A stretch of 64,000 bases of DNA from Arthrobacter sp. B2a2-09 (GTDB lineage: Bacteria > Actinomycetota > Actinomycetes > Actinomycetales > Micrococcaceae), in the NCBI RefSeq assembly GCF_027587375.1, contig NZ_JAMXIC010000003.1:186001-250000 (forward strand), given 5' to 3'. The position numbers and the translations under genes are program-made. The notes under the pieces were generated by a model that was not told where the DNA came from, did not search any database, and saw nothing but the letters and a program-made list of their open reading frames with translations. Positions 55,655 through 63,720 of this stretch are shown here, piece after piece; position 1 is the stretch's first letter, and each line of letters begins with the position of its first letter.

Positions 55655-56158
55655 GTGAGCACCACCCCGAAGAACGTTCGGCCCGTCGGCATCAGCGAGC
55701 CCTTGGATGCGATCGACGAACGCATCCTCGCAGCTTTGGTTGACGATGCCCGGATCTCCAACAAGCAGCTGGCCGAACTGGTTGGAATCGCTCCGTCAAC
55801 GGCACTCATGCGCACGCGGTCGCTCTCCGAACGCGGCATCATCGAGGGTTTCGAAGCTGTCCTCAGCCTCCCGGCAATCGGCCGATCGGTCCAGGCCTTG
55901 ATCGCCGTGCGCCTGCGCGCGCATGACCGCGACCAGATTGACCGCTTCACGGCCCGGGTTCCCGCCCTGCCTGCAGTTATTTCCACGTTCCACACTTCGG
56001 GCTCCGTGGACTACTTGCTGCATATCGCGGTAGCCAACACCGACGACCTTCGCGACTGGGTCCTGGACAATCTCGCCACGGACCCCGTGGTGGGCCATAC
56101 CGAGACCACTTTGGTCTTTGCCCATATCCAGGGGAACCACGGGCCGCTGCCGGAATAG
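55655..56158 (+). CDS. Lrp/AsnC-family regulator
   Basis: 167 residues from GTG 55655, with CAGGAGG upstream. Helix-turn-helix at about 35-60 (SNKQLAELVGIAPSTALMRT) and RAM ligand domain at about 75-155. Divergent from the trans-sulfuration enzyme and probably its amino-acid-responsive regulator. Convergent with the small 75-residue gene, 27 bp away. Confidence 0.92.
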   Translation: MSTTPKNVRPVGISEPLDAIDERILAALVDDARISNKQLAELVGIAPSTALMRTRSLSERGIIEGFEAVLSLPAIGRSVQALIAVRLRAHDRDQIDRFTARVPALPAVISTFHTSGSVDYLLHIAVANTDDLRDWVLDNLATDPVVGHTETTLVFAHIQGNHGPLPE

Positions 56159-56185
56159 CGGTGGCTTCTGCCGGTTCCACCCGGC

Positions 56186-56413
56186 TCAGTAGCGCGGCTC
56201 GAGGCCCGAATGTGAAGCCCCCAGGGCGTCGCGGCGCAAATCACCGAGTTCCTGCCGGCGCCTGAACGCCGCCCGCTGCGCAGACTGGTCCACCGGCGGA
56301 ATGTAGCGCCTGCGCTCGGCCCACGAAATCAGATTGGCTCCGATTCCGGCGGCTGCCGACTCAAGCATGGAGGGCCGGCGGTAAGTGCCGCATGATGCGG
56401 TGGCAGTGCTCAT
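56186..56413 (-). CDS. Hypothetical protein coupled to ArsR-type gene
   Basis: 75 residues from ATG 56413, overlapping the ArsR-type stop by 4 bp (ATGA). The sequence (SWAERRRYIPPVDQSAQRAA) is basic, with no TM or signal peptide; one Cys near the N-terminus (ASCGTYRRP). Not recognised. Translational coupling to the regulator is the main evidence for a real gene. Confidence 0.55.
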   Translation of the reverse strand: MSTATASCGTYRRPSMLESAAAGIGANLISWAERRRYIPPVDQSAQRAAFRRRQELGDLRRDALGASHSGLEPRY

Positions 56414-57075
56414 GACTCTTTCCCTTCGGTGGCTGCTACGTGCGACTTCGCGTCGCGGGATTTCTTGTCTCCGGCCCAAGCCGGGACGCCCAGGATCGGG
56501 AATGCATTGAAATGGATCTGCACGGGGCGGGCATCGTCCGCCTCGGGTTCGCTCCTGATTTCCTCTAGAAGCTTGCGGGCGAAGGCCTCCATGGAGCGGG
56601 CGTAGCGGCCGAGCTGCTCAGCTGACATCCGGGCGTTGGCGGTGTTGACGATGGCGGCGTCGAGCCAATCTTCGTCCAAGGAGTCCATGCCGTGTGCCAT
56701 GAAGTCGGCGAGGACAGCCTGCCTGCTGCGTTCGAATTCGCGGGTGACTAGTCGCGATGCCTCCTGCGTTGCCGGCGAATGTGCCAGCTCGGGCGAAGTG
56801 ATTTGGATGGCTCCCCTGGGCCGCTCCCACCACCGCTCCCGCGCCGTCCCCTTGCCTTGGACCTCGTGGACGAAGTCGAACTTGGCAAGCTGCCGCAGGT
56901 GGTAGCTCGTAGCACCACTGGATTCATCCAGGAGTTCGGCCAGGCTGCAGGCCGTCTGTGGCCCATAACGGGACAGCATCTCAAGGATTTGAACGCGCAG
57001 GGGGTGCGCGAGCGCTTTGAGGGATGCCGTATCGACCTTGCGGACGGGGAATTCCTGCTCTTGAAGCTTGTCCAT
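56410..57075 (-). CDS. ArsR/HTH_20-type regulator
   Basis: 221 residues from ATG 57075. Winged helix at about 15-80: KALAHPLRVQILEMLSRYGP, SLAELLDESSGATSYHLRQL. The remaining two-thirds is a helical domain with W/E-rich stretches (RERWWERPRGAIQI). No metal cysteines. Its own promoter region carries a repeat array at 57092-57139. It follows the MFS gene after 91 bp and is coupled to the 75-residue gene. Confidence 0.85.
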   Translation of the reverse strand: MDKLQEQEFPVRKVDTASLKALAHPLRVQILEMLSRYGPQTACSLAELLDESSGATSYHLRQLAKFDFVHEVQGKGTARERWWERPRGAIQITSPELAHSPATQEASRLVTREFERSRQAVLADFMAHGMDSLDEDWLDAAIVNTANARMSAEQLGRYARSMEAFARKLLEEIRSEPEADDARPVQIHFNAFPILGVPAWAGDKKSRDAKSHVAATEGKES

Positions 57076-57091
57076 GCCGGAAACGCTACTC

Positions 57092-57139
57092 TTGCAAAGA
57101 AACCTTTGCAAGCATTTCTTTGCAAATCAATCTTTGCGA
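57092..57139. promoter_or_regulatory. CTTTGCAA repeat array upstream of the ArsR-type gene
   Basis: CTTTGCAA at 57104-57111 and 57118-57125 and CTTTGCGA at 57132-57139 repeat at exactly 14 bp; a reverse copy TTGCAAAG (57092-57099) forms a palindrome with the first. It sits just upstream of the ArsR-type start and is probably its operator. Confidence 0.6.
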
Positions 57140-57166
57140 ACTTGGGCTTGCCGAATGAATCGCCGG

Positions 57167-58405
57167 TCAGCCCTTCCGGAGCACCCTACGGAGCGACAGG
57201 ACAGCGAGCACCGCGGCCGCCAGCCCGCACACCACGGTGAAATAGCCGGCAGCGGCGCCGAGTCCGATCACCGAGGCAGCCAGGCCCAGTCCGATGACCG
57301 GCACTGCACTGCCAAGGTAGGTGATGACGTAGACGGTGCTGATGATCTGGGCATGCCGGGACGCTTCCACCTTGCTGGCAACGTCGTTGAACACCAGCCG
57401 GAAGGCGATCCCCTGGCCAACCCCGGCGGACAGGCTCGCTGCCACCAGCAGCACCGGACTGGACAGGGATGCCGCCGCGCCGACCAACACAATGGAAACC
57501 CCCAGGACGGCCAGTCCAGCGGGGACGGCGAACCGGCCGCGGACGGTCAGCAGTTGGCTGAGCGCGGACGCTCCGAGCGTCAGCCCGGCGAGCAGCCCCG
57601 TCATGGGGCGGGAATCGGCGTGCACGACGACGGCGAAGTAGCCGGGCGCGAGCGAGAGGCAGAATCCGAACACGGCAAAGCTGAGGAATCCCACGCTTGA
57701 GGCCAGCCAAAACGCTCCCCTGGCTTCCCGCGATACTGAGGGCCGTCGTGGGGCGAGCACCGTGTAGGGACGCGGACCTTCGGCCGGCCGAATCGCCGGG
57801 CGTGCCTTGAGAAGCCACAGCGGGACCAGCAAAAGGAGCAGGAGGGCGGCGTGGATGAGGAACGGCGTTGAGGTGGCACCCGGGAGCAGCGAAAGCAGTC
57901 CGCCGATGGCAGGACCGGCGGCCACCCCTCCGGAGGAAGACAGCAAGGTGAAGCGGGAAGCCCACTCAGGCCGGGACGGAAGCAATTCACGCAAAGCCGC
58001 CGAGCTCGCTCCGGTGGCAAGGCCGACGGCGACGCCCTGGAGCATCCGGCCGGCCGAGAGCATCAGGAGGTTGTCCGCGTTGGCGAAAACCAGGCCACCC
58101 GCCAAGCCCACGAAGACAGCCAGCACCAGCGCGGCACGCCTGCCGATATGGTCCGACCAGTGGCCTGCGAGCATCAGCACAGCCACCAATGCCAGGACGT
58201 AGCTTGCAAAGGCAATTGTCACGCCGAGCGAGGTAATTCCCAGTTCCGCCTGAAGCAGCGGATACAGCGGACTCGCCAGGTTGGCACCGACCAGCAGTGT
58301 GAACATGACGGCGCCGGCCAGGACCAGCCGTGCCGTGGTGGAAGCATCCCAGCCCCAGTGCCCGGCGGTGGCCTGGCGCATGCGGAGTTCGCTAAAGACA
58401 GTCAT
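57167..58405 (-). CDS. MFS transporter
   Basis: 412 residues, about 12 TMs. TM2-3 loop GHWSDHIGRRAALVLAVF is the MFS motif A; TM1 contains LLVGANLASPLYPLLQAELG. Substrate unknown. Divergent from an Lrp-type gene across 168 bp and upstream of the ArsR-type gene, so it may be under two regulators. The N-terminal 25 residues are hydrophilic. Confidence 0.88.
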   Translation of the reverse strand: MTVFSELRMRQATAGHWGWDASTTARLVLAGAVMFTLLVGANLASPLYPLLQAELGITSLGVTIAFASYVLALVAVLMLAGHWSDHIGRRAALVLAVFVGLAGGLVFANADNLLMLSAGRMLQGVAVGLATGASSAALRELLPSRPEWASRFTLLSSSGGVAAGPAIGGLLSLLPGATSTPFLIHAALLLLLLVPLWLLKARPAIRPAEGPRPYTVLAPRRPSVSREARGAFWLASSVGFLSFAVFGFCLSLAPGYFAVVVHADSRPMTGLLAGLTLGASALSQLLTVRGRFAVPAGLAVLGVSIVLVGAAASLSSPVLLVAASLSAGVGQGIAFRLVFNDVASKVEASRHAQIISTVYVITYLGSAVPVIGLGLAASVIGLGAAAGYFTVVCGLAAAVLAVLSLRRVLRKG

Positions 58406-58543
58406 TTCCGTGCCTTTGCCTCAGCGGGCATCACGGAACCTGGCCTTGTGGGCCGGGACTGTACGGCCCAAAATATTGATGGCAATAGGATTTCGCAAGT
58501 CTGCCAGATAGATCAGATGTCCATGAAAGAATTGATCATAACA

Positions 58544-58555
58544 GTCAAAATTGAC
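58544..58555. promoter_or_regulatory. Short palindrome in the MFS/Lrp spacer
   Basis: GTCAA-AA-TTGAC, in an AT-rich part of the divergent spacer 19 bp before the first Lrp start. Lrp sites are degenerate, so this is only a candidate. Confidence 0.35.
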
Positions 58556-58573
58556 GTCCATCGATGACCAAAA

Positions 58574-59134
58574 ATGAGCCGGAGTGATGATTTGAACACC
58601 CTCGATCCGACGGACCTGAAGATCCTGCTGGAGTTGATCCGTGATCCCAGGGTCCAGATCGGCGAACTCAGCGATTCCCTGGGGATTGCGCGCAACACCG
58701 CCCAATCGAGGATGCGCCGCCTGGTCCGCTCGGGCGTACTGAACGACGGCGGCCGCGAGGTCGACCTCGAAAAGGTGGGGTACGACGTCGTCGGCTTCGT
58801 GACGTTGGAGGTGACCCACCGGGAACTCGACGGCGTGATCGGAGCACTGCGCCGCATCCCCCAGGTCCTTGAGGTGCATGAAATTTCCGGGCGGGGCGAT
58901 CTCCTGTGCCGGGTGGTGGCCACCGACACGCACAACCTGCAAACCGCACTTCGCTCCATCCTCCGAGTCAAAGGCGTCATCCGCACGGAAACGGTCCTTG
59001 CCCTGCACACCCATATCCCCTACCGGACAGAGCCGCTCATCGGCAGGCTCGTGGACGCCGCCGGGACGGCCGGCGCCACGAAACGGGTCAAAGCGCAGGT
59101 TTCCACTGATTCGCCAGTCAGGGAAGCCGACTAG
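58574..59134 (+). CDS. Lrp/AsnC-family regulator
   Basis: 186 residues from ATG 58574; a TTG at 58592 has a better GGAGTGATGA ribosome site and would give 180 residues starting at NTLDPTDLKI. Helix-turn-helix at about 28-50 (IGELSDSLGIARNTAQSRMR), RAM domain at about 70-150. Divergent from the MFS gene and probably its regulator, suggesting an amino acid or related compound as substrate. Confidence 0.9.
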   Translation: MSRSDDLNTLDPTDLKILLELIRDPRVQIGELSDSLGIARNTAQSRMRRLVRSGVLNDGGREVDLEKVGYDVVGFVTLEVTHRELDGVIGALRRIPQVLEVHEISGRGDLLCRVVATDTHNLQTALRSILRVKGVIRTETVLALHTHIPYRTEPLIGRLVDAAGTAGATKRVKAQVSTDSPVREAD

Positions 59135-59143
59135 GATTCCAGA

Positions 59144-59569
59144 ATGGATTGGCTCTCTTCTCTTCCGCACCTCAACTGGCTGGCCATACTCCTGGCGTTC
59201 GTTTCCAGCATGGTCATCGGATTTGTCTGGTACATGCCGGCGGTCCTCGGCAGACGATGGATGCAGGCCATTGGCAAGACCGAGGAAGACCTCAAGAAGA
59301 TCGACGGCGGCGCAGGAATCTGGATCCCCATGATGGTGGCCGCAGCACTCACGAGCATCCTGTTGGCCGTGCTTATCGGCAAGCTGGGCGTGCATGGAAG
59401 CCTGGCCGGCGGTTTCTTTGCGCTAGTGATTGCGGTCGTCTTCCGCGTCGGCGGCCACGTCATCCACAACGGTTTCGCGGGCAGGCCGTCCGCCGTGACC
59501 CTCATCGATTCCGGCCATGACATCGTGGCCATGACTGTCGCCGGGTCGATCATCGGGGCGTTGCAGTAG
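59144..59569 (+). CDS. DUF1761 family membrane protein
   Basis: 141 residues with four TMs (about 10-30, 60-80, 85-105, 120-140). FVSSMVIGFVWYMPAVLGRR and MQAIGKTEEDLKK match DUF1761. Function unknown. Begins 9 bp after the Lrp stop and precedes corA by 18 bp, so probably co-transcribed. Confidence 0.85.
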   Translation: MDWLSSLPHLNWLAILLAFVSSMVIGFVWYMPAVLGRRWMQAIGKTEEDLKKIDGGAGIWIPMMVAAALTSILLAVLIGKLGVHGSLAGGFFALVIAVVFRVGGHVIHNGFAGRPSAVTLIDSGHDIVAMTVAGSIIGALQ

Positions 59570-59587
59570 CGGGAGGAGAATAACCTC

Positions 59588-60583
59588 GTGACCATCATTG
59601 ACAATGCCGTCTACGTCAACGGTATACGGACCGCCACTCCGGAAAGCCTTGAGCAAAGCGTCGAAACACTGGCCGCCCACGGCGGAATGGTGTGGATTGG
59701 ACTTTACCGGCCGGACGAGACGGAAATGGCGTCAGTCGCAGCCGAGTTCGGCCTCCACTTGCTCGCCGTCGAGGACGCCGTCAACGCCCACCAGCGTCCC
59801 AAACTGGAACGCTACGACAACAACCTCTTCACAGTCCTCCGGCCCGCGCGATACCTAGACGCTACGGAGACCGTGGAGTTCGGCGAGCTTCACATCTTCA
59901 CTGGGAAGAACTTCGTAGTCACGGTCCGGCACGCGGAGACACCCGGGGTGGCCCAGGTCCGTCGATATCTGGAACAACAACCGGAGCTGCTGCGCCATGG
60001 TCCCGAAGCCATCCTGTACGCATTGTTGGACCAAGTGGTGGACGACTACGGCCCCGTGATTTCCGGGCTGGAAAACGACATCGACGAGATCGAGGACCAG
60101 CTCTTCGGCGGCGATCCTTCGGTTTCCCGGCGTATCTATGAACTCGCCCGCGAGGTCATCCAATTCCAGCGCGCAATCAGCCCGCTCCCGGACATGATGG
60201 AGTCCCTCAAGCGCGGGTTCGTGAAATACGGGGTCGACATCGAACTGCAGCGCAATCTGCGCGACGTGGAGGACCATGTCCAACAAGTCATTTCCCGCGC
60301 CAGCGGGTTCCGCGACCTGCTCCAAAACGCCCTGACCCTCGATGGGATCCTGACCGCGAACCGGCAAAACGAGGCGAGCGCAGCGCAAAACGAACAAACC
60401 AAGAAGATCTCTTCGTGGGCTGCAATCTTCTTCGCGCCGGCCTTCGTTACCGGGCTCTACGGCATGAACTTCGAAGTCATGCCCGAGCTCCATTGGCTCT
60501 ACGGCTATCCCATGGCGCTCGGGCTGATGGTTGGCGGGTCCTTGCTCATGTATGTCATCTTCAAGCGGAAGAACTGGCTCTAG
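59588..60583 (+). CDS. corA: CorA family magnesium/cobalt channel
   Basis: 331 residues from GTG 59588. Large cytoplasmic domain, then two C-terminal TMs with the signature YGMNF (GMN) followed by the MPE loop. Long helices (about 150-265) form the funnel. Pentameric channel for Mg or Co. GGAGGAG lies upstream. Its stop overlaps the zapE-like start (TAGTG). Confidence 0.94.
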   Translation: MTIIDNAVYVNGIRTATPESLEQSVETLAAHGGMVWIGLYRPDETEMASVAAEFGLHLLAVEDAVNAHQRPKLERYDNNLFTVLRPARYLDATETVEFGELHIFTGKNFVVTVRHAETPGVAQVRRYLEQQPELLRHGPEAILYALLDQVVDDYGPVISGLENDIDEIEDQLFGGDPSVSRRIYELAREVIQFQRAISPLPDMMESLKRGFVKYGVDIELQRNLRDVEDHVQQVISRASGFRDLLQNALTLDGILTANRQNEASAAQNEQTKKISSWAAIFFAPAFVTGLYGMNFEVMPELHWLYGYPMALGLMVGGSLLMYVIFKRKNWL

Positions 60584-61788
60584 TGCTCCCTGCCTCGGCT
60601 GGGCGGCGCCTTGATGCGTCCGCTCTCATGGCGGAAATCATCGCCGACGCAGATGCTTCAGGATTCGTCCTGGAGCCGGCCCAGGCCGCGGCCGCCGCCC
60701 GGCTCTGCCAGCTCGGCGAGGCCCTCACCGTCCGCCGCGCGGGACTCCGCCGAACGGGACTCCTACGACGGCGGACGCCGCGTAGCGTCTACCTTCACGG
60801 TCCGGTGGGACGCGGCAAAAGTTGGCTCATGGACAGCTTTTACCGTCAGTTGCCGGGGCGCAAAAGGCGCATCCACTTCCATGATTTCTTCCGTCAACTG
60901 CACCGGGGTGTGCATGCTTCGGCGGGGAGGCCCGAGGCCGATAGCACGGCAATCCAGCGTTCGGTGGATTCCTTGCTGTCCGACGTCGACATCTTGTGTT
61001 TCGACGAATTCCACGTGCACGATGTGGGTGACGGAATGTTCGTCGCGAAGCTTCTACGGACCGCAGCCCAGCGGCGGGTCCCGCTCGTGGTGACGTCGAA
61101 CTATCCACCGGATAAGTTGTTGCCGAACCCTCTGTGGCACGATCACTTCGTGCCGACCATCGGGATGATCAAGGAGATGATGGACATCGTGGAGATCGAC
61201 GGAGACACTGATTTCCGGCGTTCGCCGGTTCCTGGTTCCGCTGCGGCACGGCGCAGCGATTCGCCTGGCCTGGAGGCCTTCGGCAGGGGCAAGATCATTA
61301 CGCCCGGAACGCCGGCGCAACTGGGAGCTTTCGGTTTGTTCCCGCCGTCGAAATCGCAAGAGCGGATCCTGACCCCCACAACGCAACGGCTTAGCGTCAA
61401 GGCGGCCGACGACATGCTCTGGGTCAGCTTCAGGGAATTGTGCGGCGGCCTGATGTCGACGGCGGACTACTTGGCTTTGGCGGAGGACTACGGAACCTGG
61501 GTGATCGACGGCGTACCCTCGCCAACGATGGAGTCGGCTGCCGGGTCCGCACCGGCCTGGCAACGGTTCAGCAATGTGGTGGATGTCCTGTACGACCAGG
61601 ACATCACGCTGTTCCTTGTAGGGCACGGTCCCTTGGACTGGGACTTAGCCGGTGATCTTGCCCAGGATCCGGCACACCGGGCTGGCGCCCAGCCCGTTGA
61701 CGTGGCCAGAATCGCGAGCCGGCTGTCGCTCCTGGGCCGTGTGGAAGCCTCGGCGCCCTTTGAAGAGGCAGAGGCCGGGGGCAGCTGA
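60583..61788 (+). CDS. zapE: ZapE/AFG1-family ATPase
   Basis: 401 residues from GTG 60583, overlapping the corA stop. AFG1-like: Walker A GPVGRGKSW (73-81), Walker B DILCFDEFHVHDV, sensor-like VVTSNYPPDKLLPNPLWH. In E. coli ZapE acts on the division ring. Actinobacterial members have a different C-terminal half; exact role here is uncertain. Convergent with the rhodanese gene, with no spacer for a terminator. Confidence 0.9.
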   Translation: MLPASAGRRLDASALMAEIIADADASGFVLEPAQAAAAARLCQLGEALTVRRAGLRRTGLLRRRTPRSVYLHGPVGRGKSWLMDSFYRQLPGRKRRIHFHDFFRQLHRGVHASAGRPEADSTAIQRSVDSLLSDVDILCFDEFHVHDVGDGMFVAKLLRTAAQRRVPLVVTSNYPPDKLLPNPLWHDHFVPTIGMIKEMMDIVEIDGDTDFRRSPVPGSAAARRSDSPGLEAFGRGKIITPGTPAQLGAFGLFPPSKSQERILTPTTQRLSVKAADDMLWVSFRELCGGLMSTADYLALAEDYGTWVIDGVPSPTMESAAGSAPAWQRFSNVVDVLYDQDITLFLVGHGPLDWDLAGDLAQDPAHRAGAQPVDVARIASRLSLLGRVEASAPFEEAEAGGS

Positions 61789-61797
61789 CAGCTGTTA

Positions 61798-62634
61798 TCA
61801 GTCCCGCACGCCACCTGTGTGTGCGGTGAGGTGCGGTGTCTCGACCAGAGTGTCGGGCCGAAGGCCCCATTCGGCCCAGGATCCGTCGTAGACCCGGACA
61901 CCCTCGCGTCCGAGAATTTCGGTGAGGACGTACCACGCGGTGGCCGCGCGGCCCCCGACAGTGCAGTAGGTGATCAGCTCGTCCTCTCCTTCGAACTCCG
62001 GCACGGGGAACTCCAGGCGCAGCTCGTCGACCGGGCGGAATGCGCCTTTCTGGTCGTAGAGATTGCCGAACGGCCGGTGGACCGCCGTCGGGATGTGGCC
62101 GGCACGCCCTCCTGGCTCCATTCCGCCGGAGGGCCAGAACCGCTCACCGGCGTACTCGGGCTCGGAGCGGACATCCAGAATCGTTGTTCCAGGGCGGCCG
62201 ATGGCCTGCCGGACGGCGGGCATGTCAGCGAACAGCCGAGCATTCCGTTCGGTGAGCTGGTGCGGTGCCGCCTCCACAGGGATCGGTGACGTGCCGTAGG
62301 GATGTCCTTCGGCGCGCCAGGTATCGCGGGAGCAGTTCAGGATGCGGACGTCGGCGTGTCCGTACAGCTTGAGCAGCCAATAGCCGAGTGCCGGGGCGTA
62401 GCCGTAGCAAACGACCGTCGAGGCCGGGCCGATGCCGGATCGGGCCAACAGTCCTTCGATGGTTTGTCTGCCGACCGGGCGATAGCGCTCGTCTTTGAGG
62501 TCGGCGTAGACGTTCCACAGCACGGCGCCGTCGATGTGCCATTCATTGTAGGCAGCGGCGGAAACGTCCACTTCGACGACGCGGACCGCGGGATCGTACA
62601 GGTGATTTGCCAGCCAGATGGGTTCGATGAGCAT
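61798..62634 (-). CDS. Sulfurtransferase, tandem rhodanese
   Basis: 278 residues from ATG 62634 (GTG 62640 is possible). Two rhodanese domains: the first is inactive-looking (VCYGYAPALGYW), the second has catalytic Cys in TYCTVGGRAATAW (about residue 224). TST/MST-like: transfers sulfur from thiosulfate or 3-mercaptopyruvate. The active loop CTVGGR differs from the CRxGxx loops of classical enzymes. Convergent with zapE. Confidence 0.87.
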   Translation of the reverse strand: MLIEPIWLANHLYDPAVRVVEVDVSAAAYNEWHIDGAVLWNVYADLKDERYRPVGRQTIEGLLARSGIGPASTVVCYGYAPALGYWLLKLYGHADVRILNCSRDTWRAEGHPYGTSPIPVEAAPHQLTERNARLFADMPAVRQAIGRPGTTILDVRSEPEYAGERFWPSGGMEPGGRAGHIPTAVHRPFGNLYDQKGAFRPVDELRLEFPVPEFEGEDELITYCTVGGRAATAWYVLTEILGREGVRVYDGSWAEWGLRPDTLVETPHLTAHTGGVRD

Positions 62635-62709
62635 GTCCACAGTCTGCGCGCTTGTCGTTGGGCCAGAGTTGGCTCAAGGTTGGCGCTACCTTGGCGTCGG
62701 CGTGTCTGC

Positions 62710-62868
62710 CTATTCCACTTGGATCCACCCCAGCAGATCCTCGCGACTCACGGACCGGAGGAGCGCCGGGTGGTCGCTGGCGATGTGGCCGCGGATCGCT
62801 CCGATCACTTCCTCGTCGGTGTCGCCGCGGACGACAAACCCGCATTCGCATCGGATGAGCTTCGCCAT
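62710..62868 (-). CDS. DUF1059 family protein
   Basis: 52 residues from ATG 62868, with GGGAGGTCG upstream. Family pattern CECGFVVRGDTDEEV and the IRGHIASDHP end, with two Cys and His that may bind a metal. Small, cytoplasmic, unknown function. Divergent from the SARP-like gene across 64 bp. Confidence 0.85.
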   Translation of the reverse strand: MAKLIRCECGFVVRGDTDEEVIGAIRGHIASDHPALLRSVSREDLLGWIQVE

Positions 62869-62932
62869 AACGACCTCCCAAAACTGGTGGGGCCCTCTCC
62901 GGAATGATGGGGGCACATGCGATCATGGTGTC

Positions 62933-63685
62933 ATGACCGTGCAGTCAGCGCTGCGTCTCCAGATCTGCGGGCCGCTGGTTGTGGAGCGGGACGGGCTCAG
63001 GCTCGATCGCAGCCTGCCCGGTCGTCAGGGGCGCCTGATGTTCACGTACCTCGTCGTCAACCGCCACCGTCAGGTGGCCCGCGACGAGCTCGTCGAGGCG
63101 CTCTGGCGCTCCCCCGATTCCGCCGGGATCGACGCGCGCCTCAACCCGTTGATCTCTAAGCTTCGCCATGTTTTCGGCCCGGATGCGGTGGATGGACGCG
63201 TCACTGTCCAGCTTCACCTCCCCGAAGCGTGGATCGATCTCGAAGCCGCCGTGGAGGCAATTCACCGCGCCGAGTCCGCCGTCGCTCAGCAGGACTGGAC
63301 CCGTGCCTGGGGACCGGTTCTGGTCGCCTTGTTCGTCGCCGAACGCGGATTCCTGCCTGGCGAGGATGCCGATTGGATCGACCAGACTCGCAATCAGCTC
63401 GGCGAGATCCGGCTGCGAGCCCTGGAATGTTACGCGGCCACCGAGCTCGGCATCGGCGGCGCTGAACTCGCCGGTGCGCTCCGTGCCGGCCGCCGGCTCA
63501 TCGCTCTGGACCCTCTGCGCGAAAGCGGCCATCGCTACCTGATGCAGGCTCTCGCCGCCCAGGATAACCTGGCCGAGGCGCTGGCCGTGTACGGCCTGCT
63601 GTCCGACCTTCTCCGCGAGCAGCTTGGCGTCTCGCCCAGCCCGAGGACCCGGGCGCTCTACCAGCAGCTCCTCGAACAGACCTGA
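62933..63685 (+). CDS. SARP-like regulator (OmpR-type wHTH + BTAD)
   Basis: 250 residues from ATG 62933. N-terminal winged helix (about 10-95: GRQGRLMFTYLVVNRHRQVA, DELVEALW) and a bacterial transcriptional activation domain (about 100-245; LRESGHRYLMQALAAQDNLA, LREQLGVSPSP). No ATPase or TPR extension, so a short SARP. These usually activate pathway genes, but no biosynthetic cluster is visible here. Its target may be the adjacent DUF1059 or genes beyond the window. Confidence 0.88.
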   Translation: MTVQSALRLQICGPLVVERDGLRLDRSLPGRQGRLMFTYLVVNRHRQVARDELVEALWRSPDSAGIDARLNPLISKLRHVFGPDAVDGRVTVQLHLPEAWIDLEAAVEAIHRAESAVAQQDWTRAWGPVLVALFVAERGFLPGEDADWIDQTRNQLGEIRLRALECYAATELGIGGAELAGALRAGRRLIALDPLRESGHRYLMQALAAQDNLAEALAVYGLLSDLLREQLGVSPSPRTRALYQQLLEQT

Positions 63686-63720
63686 CCTCCGGGGAACCCT
63701 CCCCTTTATCATGCGAGCGA

